Part shown: positions 7,407 to 15,951 of the stretch, in pieces
Layout of the letters: each line of letters starts with the position of its first letter
Position numbering within the stretch: position 1 is the first letter of the stretch
NCBI RefSeq assembly: GCF_020686965.1
Contig: NZ_JAJEPS010000010.1
Location: 1 to 64,000 of the forward strand
Source of the DNA: Hominiventricola filiformis
Lineage (GTDB): Bacteria > Bacillota > Clostridia > Lachnospirales > Lachnospiraceae
DNA: 64,000 bases
Reading direction: 5' to 3'
Notes under the pieces: model-generated
The model's input: only the letters and a program-made list of their open reading frames with translations
Database searches by the model: none
Told to the model about the DNA's origin: nothing
Program-made: the position numbers and the translations under genes

Positions 7407-9017
7407 TTATCTCTCCTCGTACCGGAATCCTATATTGGAACATTTAAAATTCCTGCGGTTTCCGAATTCATCCATCACATTTTTAAAATGTACATGCCCA
7501 CCATCTTCGATTGGGAAGATCAGAATTTTCCCAATCTTCCGGAACTTCCGGTCTTCCATCAGACTGAGCAGCGTTTCATTGAGTACAAATCCATTCGATG
7601 CATCCATAAGATAGTCTGTCTGCTCTCTCTGAAGTGCCTGAATATCAATGGTTCCGGCTGTCAGAAATTCAATCATCACTTCCCGGAAAATCTCAGCTGT
7701 CGGGAGCAGCCGGTTCCACGCCTCCTCATCACACCCGGTATTGAGCGTCTCCAGCGTCAGCTCTCTGTGCTTTAAAAGCTGCTCAAGAATTGTACTTACG
7801 CAGCCTTCGTATTTCTTCATTCGCTCTAATCTGCGCTGTTCTTTTTCCCGGCTATATGCTTCTTCATCAAAATCCAGCTCCAGATCTTCATCCTCCGTTC
7901 CGGATTTTTTAAGCTTTTTCTGATATTCCAGCATTTTCTCAGGATTAAAGATTTTATTTACCTGTCCGATGAACAGTGGATTAAACACTTTATCAATATT
8001 CTGCAGTAGGGATACATCCTTCAAAATCACATCATAGACATCACTCCGAAACGGAAAACGCTGTACAAGCGTCATATTGGAGTAATTTTCCAGTTCCTCG
8101 TCATACAGTTTCTTCAGATCAAAATGCTGTCCGAGAATCCGTTGATGCTCGTCCAGAGTTCTCGTCAGATATCTGCCAATGGTACGGAGATTATTGAGAT
8201 TATCCTTTTCTTTTGCAGTAAAATCTTCCGCATTCATCTGCTTTTCTTCAAACTCACCAATTTTTTCATCAATAAACTGCCGATGCAGTCGAAATTTTTC
8301 CCTTGTTTCTACGACAGTACTGATATTATCCTCCACCAGCTGCCCGTATTCTTCCACCGAGTAGGACAGTGCATTTCTCCGGACTGACAGAATCGCTTCC
8401 TCAATCTTCTGGCTCTGTTTTCTGAGCTGACCGAAAATATTTTTAATATCGTCCACTGCCCGGTTATAATCTGCCTTTTCCAGATGGAGTTTGAACAGCA
8501 TTTCATGAATGGACAACTTCAGATTATTTTCCATCTCCATGGTTGCCAGCACCATATTATATCCTTCATCTGTCAGATAGTACGAAGTCCTTCGAACACC
8601 GCTGTCCAGGTACACCACTTTGTTGTCAATATACCGGATATTGATGTCTTTGTATGTCCGTTCTTCATAATCAAAAGCCTTAAAATACATGGAGGAACCG
8701 CCATTTCCAAGGATGTCTTCCACCATAAATCTTGCGAAATCCCTGCTCTGCTCAAAATTCAGCCTGTGGGCAAAATATTCATAACTGATATCTCCCACAA
8801 ACGCTGCGATCTCATCCATGGTACAGTTTTCTTCCCTGAGCGAGTATTCCATAATAAAAAGAAGCAGTGTGAACAGCATATTCATCTGCTCATCCCGCGT
8901 CTCGATTCCATATTCTTTCCATAACTTTTTATCAAAACTGTTGCTACAGAGCACCGTATATCGTCCGACACATTTCATACGCTGCTCAAAATTTTTCAGA
9001 AAATCTGTCTCGTTCAC
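7407..9017 (-). CDS. jetA: Wadjet defence system protein JetA (kleisin-like)
   Basis: The 536-residue protein has an N-terminal helical/winged-helix part (residues 1-170), a helical coiled-coil middle (about 180-300) and an acidic stretch near 385-400. It takes the kleisin position of Wadjet, linking two JetC heads and recruiting JetB and JetD. The start is GTG at 9017, with a poor ribosome site (GGTGATGGG). It lies 53 bases after jetD. A 14-base copy of the jetD 3' end sits just before this start. Subtype (I, II or III) cannot be fixed without profiles; the order D-A-B-C differs from the A-B-C-D of type I. Confidence 0.87.
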   Translation of the reverse strand: MNETDFLKNFEQRMKCVGRYTVLCSNSFDKKLWKEYGIETRDEQMNMLFTLLLFIMEYSLREENCTMDEIAAFVGDISYEYFAHRLNFEQSRDFARFMVEDILGNGGSSMYFKAFDYEERTYKDINIRYIDNKVVYLDSGVRRTSYYLTDEGYNMVLATMEMENNLKLSIHEMLFKLHLEKADYNRAVDDIKNIFGQLRKQSQKIEEAILSVRRNALSYSVEEYGQLVEDNISTVVETREKFRLHRQFIDEKIGEFEEKQMNAEDFTAKEKDNLNNLRTIGRYLTRTLDEHQRILGQHFDLKKLYDEELENYSNMTLVQRFPFRSDVYDVILKDVSLLQNIDKVFNPLFIGQVNKIFNPEKMLEYQKKLKKSGTEDEDLELDFDEEAYSREKEQRRLERMKKYEGCVSTILEQLLKHRELTLETLNTGCDEEAWNRLLPTAEIFREVMIEFLTAGTIDIQALQREQTDYLMDASNGFVLNETLLSLMEDRKFRKIGKILIFPIEDGGHVHFKNVMDEFGNRRNFKCSNIGFRYEER

Positions 9018-9070
9018 TATTTTTCACCCATCACCAGTCATGTTTTATATAGGCTGCGCCGCCTGCACAG

Positions 9071-10105
9071 TCACCAGTCATGTTCGTTCAAAATTTCCTG
9101 TGGAATATATTTTCCGGAATTCAGGATTTCTTCTATCTGCGATCTGCAGACTGTATTGAAAGTCTTCAGGAATGCTGTTCCGATATTTGCGTTCTGCTTT
9201 TCTTTCATATCAGGAAGATTGTTGAAGCCTATTTTCAATGCCTTGTCCAGCATTTTCTCATAAGCTGACATAAAAAGCTGAATATCGACTGTCCACGCCA
9301 TATCCGATCTTTTCTCCCCCGCTCTGTCAGTTCGTGGATTCCAGTTCTGAGCAATCAGATGCTCATAGATCAGGATTCCTTCATAATCAAGATCTCCGAA
9401 ATAAAACAAGGTGTTATCTTCCAGAAAATAATTTTCCGCGCCATTGACATAATCCGCAAATGTCTTCCAAATGCCTTTTCCTGCTCCATAGATCACCGTA
9501 CCAAATTCTGTGCCAAGTATCCGGTTGCTTCCTTTATTCATACATTGCCGGATATCAAAAAAAGTATCTTTATTTTCTATGATTAAAATATTCTGAGGGG
9601 ATTGTTTGGAACAGGAATAATAAGAAAGAGGCTCTGATGTCTCATAAAAAGAAAGTTTTTCCGCCTCAATTCCTGCTTTTCTGCAAAACTCAAGACCGCC
9701 TTCCCTCTGGAAAAACTTTTCCCGGTGAAAAATCTCAAAGCTTCGCTCATTCATAGTCTCTTCCACTGCCAGCAGATCAGAATGATCTTTCAGATAATTG
9801 CTCAGGAGTTGAAGTTTTGACCGGTCTGCTTCATAAAGCTCCGGATGAGTTCTGTAATAGGAAGTATTGATCAGTGGATGATATTTGTACTTCAGTTCTT
9901 CATATATTTCTGTGAAATCCGGCTCTTCTTCCAGCTTCCAGAAACGGAGCGGCAGTGCCGGCTTTCTTCCATTGTTCTTTGCACACTTTACAGGCAGAAG
10001 TGCTCCACTATCAATAAGCTGTGCCACTTGCGCGCAAAGCTCCGGATAGTCCAGCTCCGGATACTCATTTATGATGTCTTCTAATTTCACTTTGCACTTC
10101 TTCAT
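9071..10105 (-). CDS. jetD: Wadjet defence system nuclease JetD (TOPRIM)
   Basis: The 344-residue protein has an N-terminal DNA-binding-like half and a C-terminal TOPRIM fold related to topoisomerase VI and Spo11. The TOPRIM glutamate is E177 (ILIIENKD) and the DxD pair is D238/D240 (FGDLDYEG). In characterised Wadjet systems JetD nicks or cuts circular DNA once the JetABC motor stalls on it. The ATG at 10105 follows AAGGGAG. It is the first gene of the operon, with a promoter at 10191-10219. All catalytic residues visible to me are intact, so the system looks functional. Confidence 0.9.
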   Translation of the reverse strand: MKKCKVKLEDIINEYPELDYPELCAQVAQLIDSGALLPVKCAKNNGRKPALPLRFWKLEEEPDFTEIYEELKYKYHPLINTSYYRTHPELYEADRSKLQLLSNYLKDHSDLLAVEETMNERSFEIFHREKFFQREGGLEFCRKAGIEAEKLSFYETSEPLSYYSCSKQSPQNILIIENKDTFFDIRQCMNKGSNRILGTEFGTVIYGAGKGIWKTFADYVNGAENYFLEDNTLFYFGDLDYEGILIYEHLIAQNWNPRTDRAGEKRSDMAWTVDIQLFMSAYEKMLDKALKIGFNNLPDMKEKQNANIGTAFLKTFNTVCRSQIEEILNSGKYIPQEILNEHDW

Positions 10106-10190
10106 TGATGATGCCGCTCCCTTATCTCATAGTTCTGTATATCCCCAAATTCACGGACTCTTTTCGAAATTGGCGTATTTACTAATTTTG

Positions 10191-10219
10191 ATTCTAACAT
10201 TGAACGATTTGAATGACAA
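10191..10219 (-). promoter_or_regulatory. promoter of the jet operon
   Basis: TTGTCA (10219-10214) and TAGAAT (10196-10191) on the minus strand are 17 nt apart, with an upstream TG at the -10. The leader to the jetD start is about 80 nt. Confidence 0.6.
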
Positions 10220-10286
10220 GCCGGTTCGGCAGAGATACCCATTTTTCATATGTAAAGTTCTCTAAAATGTCAATTGCCACATATGC

Positions 10287-10566
10287 TGCCCGGTTGGGCA
10301 GATAGGTTTGTCTTTGCCAGCTCTGTCCAGTGGCTGGCTTTCTGATACTGTTTTTAAGCTTTTTAGGCTGTTTTTCTGTGGATTTTTCCGGGACGACGGG
10401 CAGATAGCCACAGAAGTTCCCCTCACACCCAACTTGCTTATTCTTTGTGGGTGCCAGCGCCGCTGCTGACCCCATATCGCTAAAACACCCGCTCCAGGCA
10501 CAGAAATCAGTCGAATTTGCACTACAGCCGGGCAGCGCAGGGATTAAAGATTCTATCTGCCCATTT
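10287..10566 (+). repeat. interspersed repeat, copy B
   Basis: GGGCAGATAG begins at 10296. The first ~170 bp match copy A with only a few changes, including the segments TTTGCCAGCTCTG and GGGACGACGGGCAGATAG. The core hairpin arm ACCCA...TGGGTGCC is present. It ends at CTATCTGCCC near 10563 without the tandem tail. It separates jetD from the PIN-like gene. Confidence 0.85.
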
Positions 10567-10574
10567 GTTCAAAT

Positions 10575-12022
10575 TCATTCTTTCTCATTTTCTGAAGACG
10601 ATTCATTATTGTCTTCATCATAAAAATGCATGAGATAATCATACAGCCACCTGCACTGTTCTGCTCTATGATTCGCATTGAAACGCTCTATTTTGAAATC
10701 ATTTCTCAAGGCCTCTATCAATATCTCATAAACATTTTTATCATCTTTGCTATATTCAATCGGGCAATCAATTTCATGCCGAATGCTCTGTGCATATTTT
10801 CTCCATGCCAGATGTTTATTCTTTGCCTTTATCATACCTTCCCATGCTTCATCACTGAAAGCAGTTGTTGTTACGTTATGGATTTCTATTTTTCTTAGCT
10901 CACACTCTGTGTCATACTCTTCTTTTTCAATCTCTGCCTCCAACAAAAAATGGATTCCTCTTTTTTCTTTCATAAAAACACAAACCATCTGTACATGATA
11001 GACATTCATCTTTTCTTCTTTTTCCACAAATGCGCTGATCGTTTGCAAATATATATTTTCCGGCGTCGAAACGGTCTGATCTACTTTTGTAGCAAGCTGC
11101 TCACAAATCTGTTTTCTAATTTTTTCATCCAGTTTTTTCAGGAGATCCGCTGCATCTCCCTGTGCAGTCAGCTGCAGTGCACTTAAAGATTCTCCGATTT
11201 CGAGCTCATCAGAAAGGTAGCCGAAAAATTTAGATAATGTCAGAAAATGTATCTGCCAAAATGGATTGGTTTCCAGAAATTCTTCCTGCAGTTCCTCTCG
11301 CAGATCATCAGGCTCATTCTTTTCTGATTTCCACCAGTCCTCCTTGGTATCATTGCTGATAAATAAAATGTGTGCCCGCTCTTTGTAAGCTGTTTTTATG
11401 ATATCTTTCCAGATGATCAGATCACCATACTTTTCCGTACCGGCTTTTTCAATATCTTTATATCCCGGTGGGATTTCATTTCTATACCGGAGTTCCCCTT
11501 CCTGAATGATTTTCAGTTTCTCGGAAAAAGGGATTTCGCTCCCGACTCTTGATTGCTCCTTTAATGACTGTACAAATTGATATACTTCATCATTTTTCAG
11601 AAAATCCAGATCTGACTGAAACTGTTCTTCATGTGCATCTTCGTACGCTACTATCGTTTCTTTGATCTCGTCCAGTTTTCTTTCAATGTCTCTCTGCAGT
11701 TTTGTAATACCGCTGTAATTATGTTTCCGATATTCATTTGTCTTTTTCCGAATACTTTCTTTAAACCTGCTTGTCGAATCGTCCAGTTCATGCTTCATGA
11801 TCTTGTACTTTTTCTGCTCATCCCCGCAGATTTTCTGCCGATTTTCCAGATATTCCTCATATACCCGATGTGGAATATACACCTTATCTGCAATCTTCTG
11901 AAATCCGGCAATAATGTCCCGGCTGACATTTGCTGGCTGTATAATTCCAGCAAAATATTGGTATCCAGCACAATCAGATGTCTTTCCTGCCGTATTGTTT
12001 TATATTCATCCCGTGTAATCAT
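10575..12022 (-). pseudogene. PIN-like domain nuclease gene, frameshifted
   Basis: Two overlapping minus frames together make one protein of about 483 residues. The first (from ATG 12022) gives the PIN start LIVLDTNILLELY, with the acidic D20 and N22. Near 11936-11940 the reading must move by one base to continue into QPANVSRDII..., VYIPHRVYEEYLENR and the long C-terminal frame that ends at 10575. The second frame has PIN_8-type motifs (GDLIIWKDI, FISNDTKEDWW). Such proteins are predicted RNases often found in defence islands. The frameshift is not at a homopolymer and splits the catalytic domain, so the gene is probably inactive unless this is a sequencing error. Its promoter holds an SOS-like box. 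Confidence 0.8.
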
Positions 12023-12060
12023 GTTTTCCCCCAGCTGTTCAAAGCATTTACTATTATTTT

Positions 12061-12089
12061 ATTGTATCGAACATTTGTACGTAGTGCAA
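12061..12089 (-). promoter_or_regulatory. promoter of the PIN-like gene with SOS-like box
   Basis: TTGCAC (12089-12084) and TACAAT (12066-12061) are 17 nt apart on the minus strand. The spacer contains CGAACATTTGTACG (12068-12081, plus strand), one mismatch from the Firmicutes LexA consensus CGAAC-N4-GTTCG. Confidence 0.5.
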
Positions 12090-12096
12090 CACAAAA

Positions 12097-12570
12097 TTTC
12101 ACGCGGAGATCGTTTTCCCTGGACACGCACTGCTCCGCGTCTTGCTTTCCTGTATGTCTCCTCCGCAATACAAAACAAGGCAAAAGACTCTTTCCCCGGA
12201 CTCGCAGTTCAGTCACCACACAAAGCCAAACAAAAGGCTCTTCTCCTGGGCAAATAGAATCATTGCTATCTTCTCTGCCCAACCAAACGCTTTAAAACGC
12301 TGGCAAAGAGCTTATTACAAGGCTTTTTCGTGGTTTTTACCGGAGTTGTGGGCAGATAGCCGTAGAAGTTTCCCTCGCACCTAACTTGCTTTCTCTATAT
12401 GGGTGCCAGGCCCTCTACTGCATCCATATAGCCAAAACACCTACTCCAGGCGCAAAAATCCGTCGAATTTGCACTACATCCAGGCATCACGGATTACAGC
12501 AGCTCTATATGCCCAATCACCCGAATGTCTGATCGCGAAACGAGGAGCCACAAGTCACGCCCGCCCGGAT
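12097..12570 (+). repeat. interspersed repeat, copy C
   Basis: This copy has the extended 5' part shared with D and E, starting TTTCACGCGGAGATCG and containing ACGCGGA...TCCGCGT inverted arms. The family core follows (GGGCAGATAGCCGTAGAAG, then GCACCTAACTTGC...TGGGTGCCAG). It is the most diverged of the C/D/E group. It lies between the divergent 5' ends of the PIN-like and coiled-coil genes. Confidence 0.8.
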
Positions 12571-12659
12571 ACATAAATTCTTAGTAGTTTTCCTTCCAAA
12601 ACCGTTCAAATTTATTTCACCGATATAAAATACATGTATCACACAAAGGAGGGTATGTT

Positions 12660-13307
12660 ATGAAAAAAATACTAAAATCCAAACCGGCCCTGATTGCCAT
12701 TGCTGTATGTGTTCTGCTTCTTGGCATTGGCGGTGCATCAGGTTCTGACAATCAGGAATTAAAAGACCAGCTTACTCAGGCTACCGAGCAACTGAATGCC
12801 TCATCCAGTCAGAATGATGAGTTGTCACAACAAATCCAGGATCTCACTTCCACTGTAGATGAGCTGACGGAAAAGAATGAACAGCTTCAGGATGATCTGG
12901 ATAGTGCGAATGCTCAGATCGCAGAACTGTCTTCACTGGAAAATCAGCAATCCGTCATTGATGATCTGAACAGCCAGATTCAGGAATTGAATGAGCAGGC
13001 TGCTGAAAAAGAATCTGAAATTGCCGATCTGCAAACGCAGTTAAATACAGCCAAAGCTTCTTCCGTCAAGAATAGTTCTTCTTCAACTTCTTCCGAAAAA
13101 AGCAGTTCTTCTTCATCAACCGCGGTTTCCAGTTCAGCAACTGTGCAGGAGTCTGCTCCCAGTACCAGCTATACGGTATACATCACCAAGACAGGGGAAA
13201 AGTATCATCGCGATGGCTGCCGTTATCTGAAGAAAAGTCAGATTGCTATTGATAAAGATGATGCCGTTGCCCAAGGTTATACACCCTGTAGTGTATGCAA
13301 TCCATAA
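12660..13307 (+). CDS. membrane-anchored coiled-coil protein with Cys/His C-terminal module
   Basis: The 215-residue protein has an uncleaved-looking N-terminal membrane helix (residues 8-25) and a long heptad-rich coiled coil (about 30-130). A Ser-rich linker (133-165) leads to a compact C-terminal module with YHRDGCRYL (H183, C187) and CSVC (C210, C213). This C-terminal pattern (YHx2GCxxL ... CxxC) recurs at the ends of many secreted or anchored Firmicutes proteins, including nucleases, and probably binds a metal. No enzymatic domain is present. The ATG has a perfect AGGAGGG ribosome site. It stands alone between repeat copies C and D and ends at a strong terminator. Its function is unknown; a structural or sensing role at the envelope is a guess. 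Confidence 0.8.
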   Translation: MKKILKSKPALIAIAVCVLLLGIGGASGSDNQELKDQLTQATEQLNASSSQNDELSQQIQDLTSTVDELTEKNEQLQDDLDSANAQIAELSSLENQQSVIDDLNSQIQELNEQAAEKESEIADLQTQLNTAKASSVKNSSSSTSSEKSSSSSSTAVSSSATVQESAPSTSYTVYITKTGEKYHRDGCRYLKKSQIAIDKDDAVAQGYTPCSVCNP

Positions 13308-13320
13308 GTCCATAAAAAAC

Positions 13321-13353
13321 TCCCTGCCATTTTTAGCTGGCAGGGAATTTTTA
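13321..13353 (+). terminator. intrinsic terminator of the coiled-coil gene
   Basis: TCCCTGCCA (13321-13329) pairs with TGGCAGGGA (13338-13346), followed by ATTTTTATT. Confidence 0.85.
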
Positions 13354-13374
13354 TTATTGTCCGTCTTTCAAAAG

Positions 13375-13928
13375 TTTCACGCGGAGATCGTTTTCCCCGG
13401 ACACACACTCTTCCGCGTCTTGCTTTCTTACCTATCCTCTCTTCCAAAGTGCTGGCATGAAAGCTCTGTCCCCCCGCGCCCGGGCAGATAGATCTGAACT
13501 AATCTTCTCTGCCCAACCAAACGCTCTAAAGCGCTTGTAAAGAGCTTATTGCAAGGCTTTTTTGCGATTTTTGCCAGGGTTGTGGGCAGATAGCCGCAGA
13601 AGTTTCCCTAGCACCCAACTTGCTTTCTCTATATGGGTGCCAGGGCCTCTGCTGACTCCATATAGCCAAAACACCTTCTCCAGTCACAGAAATCCGTCGA
13701 ATTCGCAGCACATCCGGGCAGCACAGCTCATGGCATCTCTATCTGCCCAACCGCCCCGGATGTCTGCTCGCGTAACGGGTATCACAGGCCTCGACAAGCC
13801 TATCTGCCCAACCGCCCGAATGTTCTGCTCGTAAAACGGGTATCACAGGCCTCGACAAGCTTATCTGCCCAACCGCCCTGGATATTTGTTCGCGAAATGG
13901 AGGCCAAAAGTCACGACCACCCGGATGG
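13375..13928 (+). repeat. interspersed repeat, copy D
   Basis: The first ~330 bp are almost identical to copy E: TTTCACGCGGAGATCG start, GGGCAGATAGATCTG, and the core hairpin. The 3' part (13740-13925) contains about three tandem units of ~62 bp, each with ATCTGCCCAACCGCCC and ACGGGTATCACAGGCC. The copy separates the coiled-coil gene from the nuclease-like gene. Confidence 0.88.
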
Positions 13929-13938
13929 TCTGTTCATT

Positions 13939-14739
13939 CTACTTAAAATACCGCTCAATTGTCTTTTCCACAGTCTCTGTATCCAGCGGATTTGCCTTTG
14001 TCTCATAAGTTGTAATCAATTGAATTGTGGGGATGATTCCATTTGCAATATAATTCTGCTGCTTGGCCATGGCACTTCGGACATAGGAGCTGTCATCTAT
14101 TAATCCAAAATGCTCCCAGTAATAAATTTTTTCTGTTTTGGGATGCATAATTGTAAAATCAGGATAAACTGCAATCTCTCCCAGCTGCAGTTCACATTCA
14201 TACCGAAATGGGATTCCATGCATATGCAGCAGCAATGCAATTAATGATTCTGATTTTGACCGTACGTAGATTCCTCCTGCTGTCTTGTGAATCAGCTGTT
14301 CCGGATATTTTTCATTTTGTTGATAAGGGGAGTTTAACCATTCCTGAATAGTCTGTGAATTGTCTGACTGAATGCCTGTAAGAAGTTCTCCTGATGCCGG
14401 AGAATCTGTCAAAAATAATTCTGATGGATCAGCAGTGGACGATAAAAGTTCCACCTCATAGTGCCGCAGATAAGCTTCTGTTGCTTTTTGCTCCCGAACA
14501 AGCTCATTGAGACGCAATGTCCAGTATTTCTTTTCCGCAAGCTGCTCTGCATATTCTCTTTTCTTCTTGGGGATGTAGGTCTGAATGCGACCATCACTGT
14601 GATACCATTTGATATACCTGCCATTGCGTGTACAGATAAGTTTGCCGTCCGGATAGGTCTGAAGCTTCCGGCGAATAGCGGATGTTTTCTCGTCAAGTTC
14701 TTTTCGTCTGTCGAGAACTTGTTGAACTAATTGAGTCAT
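13939..14739 (-). CDS. predicted PD-(D/E)XK-like protein of unknown role
   Basis: The 266-residue protein has a helical N-terminal half with a basic stretch (KKKREYAEQL, near 58) and a C-terminal half resembling a restriction-endonuclease fold. The candidate catalytic residues are E164 (RSKSESLIALL), D194 (VYPDFTI) and E209 in YYWEHFG, where the usual lysine of ExK is replaced by His. I do not recognise a named family. The ATG at 14739 has GGAGGG just upstream; the longer TTG start at 14754 would swallow this site. A promoter lies at 14776-14804. It sits alone between repeat copies D and E. A role in defence or DNA processing is inferred from the island only. Confidence 0.78.
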   Translation of the reverse strand: MTQLVQQVLDRRKELDEKTSAIRRKLQTYPDGKLICTRNGRYIKWYHSDGRIQTYIPKKKREYAEQLAEKKYWTLRLNELVREQKATEAYLRHYEVELLSSTADPSELFLTDSPASGELLTGIQSDNSQTIQEWLNSPYQQNEKYPEQLIHKTAGGIYVRSKSESLIALLLHMHGIPFRYECELQLGEIAVYPDFTIMHPKTEKIYYWEHFGLIDDSSYVRSAMAKQQNYIANGIIPTIQLITTYETKANPLDTETVEKTIERYFK

Positions 14740-14775
14740 ATACCCTCCTCTCAATTGTACAATGAGTTATTCTGT

Positions 14776-14804
14776 TTTATACATCTATTAAATCATATCT
14801 GCAA
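14776..14804 (-). promoter_or_regulatory. promoter of the PD-(D/E)XK-like gene
   Basis: TTGCAG (14804-14799) and TATAAA (14781-14776) are 17 nt apart on the minus strand. Confidence 0.5.
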
Positions 14805-14826
14805 CTGCTTGTAAACACAAATAATA

Positions 14827-15335
14827 TTTCACGCGGAGATCGTTTTCCCCGGACACACACTCCTCCGCGTCTTGCTTTCTTATCTATCCTCTCTTCCAAA
14901 GTGCTGGCATGAAAGCTCTGTCCCCCCGCCCGGGCAGATAGATCTGAACTAATCTTCTCTGCCCAACCAAACGCTCTAAAGCGCTTGTAAAGAGCTATTA
15001 CAAGGCTTTTTTGCGATTTTTGCCAGGGTTGTGGGCAGATGGCCGTAGAAGTTTCCCTAGCACCCAACTTGCTTTCTCTATATGGGTGCCAGGGTCTCTG
15101 CTGACTCCGTATAGCCAAAACACCCACTCCAGGCACAGAAATCCGTCGAATTTGCAGCACATCCGGGCAGCACAGCTCATGGCATCTCCATCTGCCCAAC
15201 CGCCCGGGCGCACTTCGCTCCCAATGGGGTAAATCCCCGAATGTTCTGCTCGTGAAACGGGTATCACAGGCCTCGACAAGCCTATCTGCCCAACCGCCCG
15301 GATGTTCTGCTCGCGTAACGGATATCACAAGCCAC
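14827..15335 (+). repeat. interspersed repeat, copy E
   Basis: Nearly the same as copy D from TTTCACGCGGAGATCG to the core hairpin and GGCATCTCCATCTGCCC. The 3' tail carries one and a half tandem units with a variant insert (GGGCGCACTTCGCTCCC). It is the last copy; none occurs to its right in this window. Confidence 0.88.
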
Positions 15336-15342
15336 TTCTCCC

Positions 15343-15395
15343 AAAAAAGCAGACACCAAACAAAACTGTCTCTCGGCAGTTCTGTCCGGCGTCTG
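15343..15395 (-). terminator. terminator of the XRE/pentapeptide unit
   Basis: CAGACACC (15350-15357) pairs with GGCGTCTG (15388-15395), with an inner ACTG/CAGT stem. On the minus strand it runs into CTTTTTTGGG. Confidence 0.7.
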
Positions 15396-15409
15396 TTTAT
15401 GCCTGTTCT

Positions 15410-15946
15410 TTATTCAGGAATTTCCATACAGTGTTTAAATTTGCAGCCTTCGGGAATGGTTTCCGGCAGTTTGTCAAAGTAGCAGTTCTTAAACTTTACT
15501 TTTTCAAAGGTAATATGCTCCAGATCCAGTTCTTTGAATATACACCGGTCGAATACCACATCTGTCAGCATCACATTGGAAAGCTTCAGATGTGACATTT
15601 CACATTTCTTCAATCTCAGATTGCTCAGAGCAGTATCGGTGAACTGACATCCCAGTATGACAGATTTCACGAAGCGGAATCCTGCCATTACCGTATCATC
15701 CAGAATCACGCTCCAGAATGTGCACTCTTCACAGTGCCCAACTACCATTCGAAGACCGCTGCACCGGATATTGGTCAGCTTGCTCCAGAACCAGACGCTG
15801 GACTGAATATCGATCTCTTTCTTCAGTCCGATATTGGACAATCTGGCATTTGCGAAGGAACAACGGTACATTCTCCCTCCTTCGTATTGCCTGTTATTCC
15901 AGTATGAATCAAGAAATCTCTGTTCACTGCGACTAAGTTCTGCCAT
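15410..15946 (-). CDS. pentapeptide-repeat-like protein
   Basis: The 178-residue protein is built of degenerate five-residue units, for example CSFANARLSN, CEFTW-like and CIFKELDLEH, in which a central Leu/Phe recurs every fifth residue. Such proteins fold as a right-handed square beta-helix. Some mimic DNA and protect gyrase; most have unknown roles. No membrane segment or catalytic domain is present. It starts five bases after the XRE gene ends and is almost surely co-transcribed with it. A terminator follows at 15343-15395. Confidence 0.75.
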   Translation of the reverse strand: MAELSRSEQRFLDSYWNNRQYEGGRMYRCSFANARLSNIGLKKEIDIQSSVWFWSKLTNIRCSGLRMVVGHCEECTFWSVILDDTVMAGFRFVKSVILGCQFTDTALSNLRLKKCEMSHLKLSNVMLTDVVFDRCIFKELDLEHITFEKVKFKNCYFDKLPETIPEGCKFKHCMEIPE

Positions 15947-15951
15947 ATATT

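Noticed and set aside
13526..15328. ORFs in repeat copies D and E that translate to matching peptides
   Set aside because: Same reason: duplicated GC-rich DNA keeps a frame open by chance; starts lack ribosome sites and lengths differ between copies.
12097..15335. Repeats as integron attC sites
   Set aside because: They are far longer than attC, lack the RYYYAAC/GTTRRRY core sites as a clear pair, and there is no integrase in the window. Only the cassette-like layout is similar.
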